A stretch of DNA of 64,000 nucleotides from assembly GCA_023423335.1 (NCBI GenBank), contig JAFAFU010000045.1:4365-68364 (forward strand), in the 5' to 3' direction. Origin of the DNA: Bacillota bacterium (GTDB taxonomy: Bacteria > Bacillota > Clostridia > Lachnospirales > Lachnospiraceae). This document shows positions 59,970 to 64,000 of this stretch, piece after piece (within the stretch, counting starts at the first letter, position 1; the number at the start of each line of letters is the position of its first letter). The position numbers and the translations under genes were made by a program. Under the pieces are notes generated by a model. The model had not been told where the DNA came from. It made no database searches and was given only the letters and a program-made list of their open reading frames with translations.

Positions 59970-61019
59970 TTGTTGAAACGATGGGGAATGGTCCTGGTGA
60001 TCGGTCTGGTCTGCTGTTTCTGGCTGACCGGCTGCAAGGACAAAAGGGAACAGACGACGGAGTCCGGTGTTACGGAGAAGAAGATTCAGATCGGTTTATC
60101 CTTTGATTCCTTTGTGATCGAGAGATGGCAGAGGGACAGGGATGTCTTTGTATTTACCGCAGAGGAGCTGGGGGCTGAGGTTAACGTACAGAATGCCAAC
60201 GGGGACGTGGAAAAACAGATATCCCAGATTGAGTATTTTATTGATAAGAAAATGGATGTTATCGTAGTGATCGCCGTAGATTCCGAGGCCTGCAGCGAGG
60301 TACTTGGGAAGGCGAAGGATGCAGGGATTATCCTTGTTGCCTATGACCGGCTTTTAAAGTATTCCAATGCGGATCTTTATATCTCCTTTGATAATGAAGA
60401 GGTAGGAAGGCTAATGGCCAAAACTTTGACAGAAAAGCTTCCGGAGGGGGGTAATATCATTGCTGTCTTCGGACCTACGACGGATCATAATGTCCAGCTT
60501 GTGGAACAGGGATTTCAGGATGTCATGCAGGACAGTCCCCTGAATGTCATATACTCGGTCAATGCAGTAAATTGGCTTGCTGAGGTAGGCTATTATGCTG
60601 TGAATGAAGCCCTGGAAATAACGGAGGAAATCAACGGGGTATTCTGCGGCAATGATAATCTGGCGACCGAAGCGGTCCGCGCACTCTCTGAAAACCGGAT
60701 GGCAGGAAATGTGGTTGTTACCGGACAGGATGCCGAATTGGCGGCCTGCCAAAGAATTGTGGAAGGAACCCAGACCATGACGGTCTATAAACCGGTGGAT
60801 AAGCTGGCGAAGGCTGCTGCGGAATATGCGGTGAAGCTGGCGAAGGGGGAAGAGATCAATGCCCCGGCTACCATTTTCGACGGAGCGAAGAATGTACCCT
60901 ATGTGAAGCTGGAGCCGGTTGCTGTTACGAAGGAAAATATTGATGAAGTGATTATTGACGGCGGCTTCCAGAGCAAGGAGGAGGTCTATCTGAATGTGCC
61001 CTCCAAGCCGGATGAATAA
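59970..61019 (+). CDS. XylF-like sugar-binding lipoprotein
   Basis: 349 residues from TTG 59970 (AAGGAGG nine bases upstream). Signal peptide with lipobox W-L-T-G-C (Cys about 22), then a Peripla_BP_4 protein: I-Q-I-G-L-S-F-D-S-F, D-A-G-I-I-L-V-A-Y-D-R-L, C-G-N-D-N-L-A-T-E-A-V. Closest in layout to XylF, the D-xylose receptor of CUT2 transporters. Encoded right behind the two-component system, so it may be sensor input or spare receptor. Confidence 0.92.
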   Translation: MLKRWGMVLVIGLVCCFWLTGCKDKREQTTESGVTEKKIQIGLSFDSFVIERWQRDRDVFVFTAEELGAEVNVQNANGDVEKQISQIEYFIDKKMDVIVVIAVDSEACSEVLGKAKDAGIILVAYDRLLKYSNADLYISFDNEEVGRLMAKTLTEKLPEGGNIIAVFGPTTDHNVQLVEQGFQDVMQDSPLNVIYSVNAVNWLAEVGYYAVNEALEITEEINGVFCGNDNLATEAVRALSENRMAGNVVVTGQDAELAACQRIVEGTQTMTVYKPVDKLAKAAAEYAVKLAKGEEINAPATIFDGAKNVPYVKLEPVAVTKENIDEVIIDGGFQSKEEVYLNVPSKPDE

Positions 61020-61104
61020 TACAGTGCCTAATGAATTGTAAAAAATAGTAAGTATTCCTACCCTGATAGTAAATTATTGTTATTTTAGTAGCATTTTATT
61101 GCTG

Positions 61105-61185
61105 TTGATATAACATTTTGTTTGCTATACTGCCTGTCCAATGTAAAAATGTACGGTACTTAACAAGTTAGTCCTAATCTTGTTA
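61105..61185 (+). promoter_or_regulatory. Candidate promoter and dyad before the ChvE-like gene
   Basis: TTGATA (61105-61110), 15-base spacer, TATACT (61126-61131). Further down, TAACAAG (61161-61167) and CTTGTTA (61179-61185) form a dyad. Either could be the target of the upstream AraC-type regulator. Confidence 0.5.
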
Positions 61186-61242
61186 TGCTATATTGGAAGA
61201 GTAGTAATTGTAGTTATATCAATTCAAGGGAGGATTTATCGT

Positions 61243-62322
61243 ATGAAGAAAAGGTTAGTTGGAGTATTGCTTTGTATCGCTATGGTAGCATCCTTATTCG
61301 TTGCCTGTGGCAAGAAGGATGATGAAACCGGTGCTAAGGGCGGCGACAAGACAATCGGTGTTTGTATGCCGACCAAGGATTTGCAGCGTTGGAACCAAGA
61401 TGGCGCTAACATGGAAAAAGAACTAAAGGCAGCAGGATATAAGGTTGATCTGCAGTACGCAAGCAACGATATCCCGACACAGGTTTCCCAGATTGAGAAT
61501 ATGATTGCCAATGATGTCAGCCTCTTGGTTATTGCTTCCATTGAAGGTGATTCTCTTGGTACCGTATTAGCTCAGGCAAAAGAGAAGAAGATTCCGGTTA
61601 TTGCTTATGACCGTTTAATCATGAACACAGATGCAGTTTCTTATTATGCAACCTTTGATAACTATATGGTTGGTACAAAACAGGGTCAATATATTGAAGA
61701 AGCACTGGATCTTAAGAATGCGGCCGGTCCGTTCAACTTAGAGATCATTACCGGTGACCCCGGCGACAATAATGCGAAATACTTCTACAATGGCGCTGTT
61801 GATGTTCTTAAGCCTTATATCGATGCAGGTAAATTAGTAGTTAAGTCCGGTCAGATTGATTTTGCTACCGTAGCAACAGCGAACTGGTCAACAGAAAATG
61901 CCCAGACCAGAATGGAAAATATTTTCTCTTCCTTCTATGCGGATGGAACTAAGCTGGATGCAGTACTTGCTTCCAACGATTCAACAGCTCTTGGTGTGGC
62001 AAACGCGTTAACAGCATCCTACACAGGTGAGTGGCCGATTCTTACAGGCCAGGATTGTGATATCGCCAACGTTAAGAACATGCTTGCGGGAAAACAGTCC
62101 ATGTCAATCTTTAAGGATACACGTACCTTAGCAACACAGGTAGTTAAGATGGTTGATGCTATCATGAAGGGCGGAGAGGCTCCTGTTAATGATACAGAGA
62201 GCTATGATAACGGTACAGGCATCATTCCCTCCTATCTTTGCGAGCCGGTATTCGCTGATGTTAATAACTATAAAACACTCTTAATCGATTCCGGATATTA
62301 TACAGAAGATCAGTTAAAGTAG
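61243..62322 (+). CDS. ChvE-like multiple-monosaccharide-binding lipoprotein
   Basis: 359 residues from ATG 61243 (GGGAGG). Lipobox L-F-V-A-C (Cys about 22). Mature part with K-D-L-Q-R-W-N-Q-D-G, V-I-A-Y-D-R-L-I, G-D-P-G-D-N-N-A-K, N-D-S-T-A-L-G-V-A and D-S-G-Y-Y-T: the ChvE/GguA-GguB (MMS) set of CUT2 receptors. Codon usage marks high expression. Followed by two hairpins and its ATPase gene. Confidence 0.95.
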   Translation: MKKRLVGVLLCIAMVASLFVACGKKDDETGAKGGDKTIGVCMPTKDLQRWNQDGANMEKELKAAGYKVDLQYASNDIPTQVSQIENMIANDVSLLVIASIEGDSLGTVLAQAKEKKIPVIAYDRLIMNTDAVSYYATFDNYMVGTKQGQYIEEALDLKNAAGPFNLEIITGDPGDNNAKYFYNGAVDVLKPYIDAGKLVVKSGQIDFATVATANWSTENAQTRMENIFSSFYADGTKLDAVLASNDSTALGVANALTASYTGEWPILTGQDCDIANVKNMLAGKQSMSIFKDTRTLATQVVKMVDAIMKGGEAPVNDTESYDNGTGIIPSYLCEPVFADVNNYKTLLIDSGYYTEDQLK

Positions 62323-62324
62323 TC

Positions 62325-62427
62325 TTGAGGCAAAAGGGAATTGCTTACAATTTCCTTTGCATCGGCGGCATAGAGGGTTTTTATGACTGAATATACAGGC
62401 AGGATTAATTCCTGCCTGTTATATTAA
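62325..62427 (+). terminator. Two hairpins between binding protein and ATPase genes
   Basis: GGCAAAAGGGAATTG/CAATTTCCTTTGC (about 62331-62361) and ATACAGGCAGGA/TCCTGCCTGTTAT (about 62391-62425). The second is near perfect. They can stabilise the receptor mRNA and cut readthrough to the ATPase, giving excess binding protein. Confidence 0.7.
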
Positions 62428-62557
62428 AAAGTATTCGTCTTATAATTATTTTAATTATGTATAAATAAGGAAAGCCCTGCGGGCCATTAATCGTATATTA
62501 CGAAATCCTGCAGTTTTGTTACACATATAAATCTGTCAGATTTTGGAGGGGATACAA

Positions 62558-64000
62558 TTGGCGAAAGTATTACTTGAAATGAAAAATATCACCAAAACTT
62601 TCCCTGGCGTTAAAGCACTTGATAACGTTAACTTAAAAGTTGAAGAGGGCGAAATCCACACTCTCGTAGGTGAGAACGGTGCTGGTAAATCCACACTGAT
62701 GAATGTATTGAGCGGTATTTATCCTTATGGCTCCTATGAGGGAGAGGTCGCTTATGACGGGCAGACATGCCACTTTACGAATATCAAAGACAGTGAAGGA
62801 AAAGGGATTGTTATTATACACCAGGAGCTGGCATTAATTCCCTATATGACAATCGGTGAAAATATGTTCCTCGGCAATGAAAGAGGGAAAGCATTTGCGA
62901 TAGATTGGAATGAAACCTATGATAAAGCGGATAAGTATCTTCGCATTGTAGGTCTTCAGGAATCCTCGAGAACATTAGTAAAAGACATCGGTGTCGGTAA
63001 ACAGCAGCTGGTAGAGATAGCGAAAGCTCTTGCCAAGAATGCAAAATTGCTGATCCTGGATGAGCCGACAGCTTCCTTAAATGAAAAGGATTCGAAGGCA
63101 CTTCTGGATTTGCTGATACAATTTAAAAAAGAAGGAATGACCTCCATACTGATTTCTCATAAGCTGAATGAGATATCCTATGTGGCTGATAAGATCACCA
63201 TTATCCGTGACGGCTCTACAATTGAAACCCTGGATAAAGCTTCGGATGCAATCACGGAAGACCGTATTATTAAGGGAATGGTAGGCAGAAGCATATCCGA
63301 CCGTTTTCCGAAAAGAGAGCAAAAAAATATCGGCGAAACAGCCCTGGAAATAGGGAATTGGAATGTTTACCACCCGCTTTATGAGGATCATAAAGTAGTT
63401 GATAACGTAAGCATGAACATCAGAAAAGGCGAAGTGGTCGGAATTGCGGGACTTATGGGTGCGGGCCGGACAGAATTGGCTATGAGTGTGTTTGGAAAAA
63501 GCTATGGCACAAACATTTCCGGTAAAATTAAAATTAACGGAAAAGAAGTGCATTTAAAAAGTGTAAGGAAAGCAATCCAGCACAAATTAGCTTATATTAC
63601 AGAAGACAGAAAAGGAAACGGATTGATTCTTTCGAATACAATCAAGCATAACATTACGCTTGCTAATTTAAACGGAGTAAGCAACAAGGGAATTATTGAC
63701 GCGGATCATGAGTATGAAGTTGCTTTGGATCAGAAAGAGAAGCTGAATATTAAATGTCCCGGCGTGGAGCAGAATGTCGGTAATTTAAGCGGCGGTAACC
63801 AGCAAAAGGTTCTATTGGCAAAATGGATGTATGCGGACCCGGATATTCTTATTTTGGATGAACCAACCAGAGGGATAGATGTTGGTGCAAAATATGAAAT
63901 TTACTGTATTATCAACCGGTTAGTTGCAGAAGGCAGGTCCGTCATTCTGATTTCCTCTGAGCTTGCCGAAGTAATCGGTATGTGTGATCGTATCTACATC
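62558..64000 (+). CDS. CUT2 monosaccharide ABC transporter ATP-binding protein (partial)
   Basis: Starts with TTG 62558 behind GGAGGGG and runs open to the window end: 481 residues of the usual ~510. Double ABC protein of the MglA/XylG/MmsA type. First domain: Walker A G-E-N-G-A-G-K-S (45-52), signature V-G-K-Q-Q-L-V-E-I, Walker B L-L-I-L-D-E-P. Second: degenerate G-L-M-G-A-G-R-T and intact L-S-G-G-N-Q-Q-K. The permease should follow beyond the edge. Confidence 0.96.
   Translation, partial: MAKVLLEMKNITKTFPGVKALDNVNLKVEEGEIHTLVGENGAGKSTLMNVLSGIYPYGSYEGEVAYDGQTCHFTNIKDSEGKGIVIIHQELALIPYMTIGENMFLGNERGKAFAIDWNETYDKADKYLRIVGLQESSRTLVKDIGVGKQQLVEIAKALAKNAKLLILDEPTASLNEKDSKALLDLLIQFKKEGMTSILISHKLNEISYVADKITIIRDGSTIETLDKASDAITEDRIIKGMVGRSISDRFPKREQKNIGETALEIGNWNVYHPLYEDHKVVDNVSMNIRKGEVVGIAGLMGAGRTELAMSVFGKSYGTNISGKIKINGKEVHLKSVRKAIQHKLAYITEDRKGNGLILSNTIKHNITLANLNGVSNKGIIDADHEYEVALDQKEKLNIKCPGVEQNVGNLSGGNQQKVLLAKWMYADPDILILDEPTRGIDVGAKYEIYCIINRLVAEGRSVILISSELAEVIGMCDRIYI

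Noticed and set aside
1..64000. tRNA, rRNA, insertion sequences, integrase or phage genes, CRISPR arrays
   Set aside because: None seen by reading; no CCA-ending cloverleaf, transposase or regularly spaced repeat was recognised.

Overview
The window reads as chromosome of a strictly anaerobic, low-to-mid GC Gram-positive of the Lachnospiraceae type (Clostridium cluster XIVa). Evidence: AAGGAGG-type ribosome binding sites with frequent TTG and GTG starts, TTGACA-N17-TATAAT promoters, Rex, FeoA/FeoB with a FeoB-associated Cys-rich peptide, clostridial ferredoxin and rubredoxin, LuxS, a CD3324-family regulator and a putative Re-type citrate synthase. No rRNA, tRNA, CRISPR array, transposase or phage gene was seen. 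Nearly all genes are ordinary core genes; the unusual material is intergenic (hairpins, repeats, leaders) plus a short AT-rich toxin/immunity tail at the left edge.

Layout. 1-1861: AT-rich accessory segment, the C-terminal nuclease-like tail of a probable polymorphic toxin followed by immunity-like genes. 1.9-2.9 kb (minus): two related small acidic proteins. 3.0-5.8 kb: luxS, divergent from a LytTR response regulator/AgrC-like kinase pair. 6.2-9.0 kb: HAD phosphatase, trpS, D-2-hydroxyacid dehydrogenase, then a ~270-bp giant hairpin repeat. 9.4-13.9 kb (minus): XRE-cupin regulator-potA-potB-potC-potD polyamine importer with a promoter and likely operator. 14.2-20.1 kb: aroC, a Cys/Gly-rich small protein, a cupin, a metallo-beta-lactamase-fold lipoprotein, an AraC regulator and a cytosolic subtilase. 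20.2-23.6 kb: Fur-box-controlled feoA-feoA-feoB, a Fur-like regulator with a degenerate metal-binding half, and the FeoB-associated peptide. 23.7-27.6 kb: PadR/HAAS-domain pair, xylA, ferredoxin, rubredoxin.

27.9-30.7 kb: cysteine desulfurase, TtcA-like tRNA thiolase and TcdA/ThiF, an apparent tRNA-modification operon, followed by a train of hairpins and direct repeats. 31.3-34.6 kb: HD hydrolase, DUF554 protein, chemotaxis receptor. 35.1-38.6 kb: Re-citrate-synthase-like enzyme, isocitrate dehydrogenase and a GntR/FCD regulator, probably the 2-oxoglutarate branch for glutamate. 38.7-47.3 kb: ABC-F ATPase (minus), then rex, a coiled-coil protein, acpS, nnr, alr, an antitoxin-less mazF and a CorC-like protein. 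48.2-51 kb: trkA-trkH potassium uptake. 51.2-54.4 kb: phosphatase, rlmH, ferritin-like protein, DUF1062, a CD3324-family regulator and a cold-shock gene whose leader carries a strong intrinsic terminator. 54.8-64 kb: amidase, then a sugar-sensing and uptake block (membrane-anchored binding protein, YesM-type kinase, YesN-type regulator, XylF-like lipoprotein, ChvE-like lipoprotein, CUT2 ATPase running off the right edge).

The most notable pattern is a recurring 5'-leader module, a short hairpin ending in GGCGGCAG or a relative followed by ATGGAGGTTA and the start codon, placed in front of at least four unrelated genes (16797, 23437, 31264, 40727). For two of these the homology extends about 95 nt upstream through two further hairpins. 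Coordinates of starts were chosen from Shine-Dalgarno spacing; functions were assigned by motif recognition only, with no database search.
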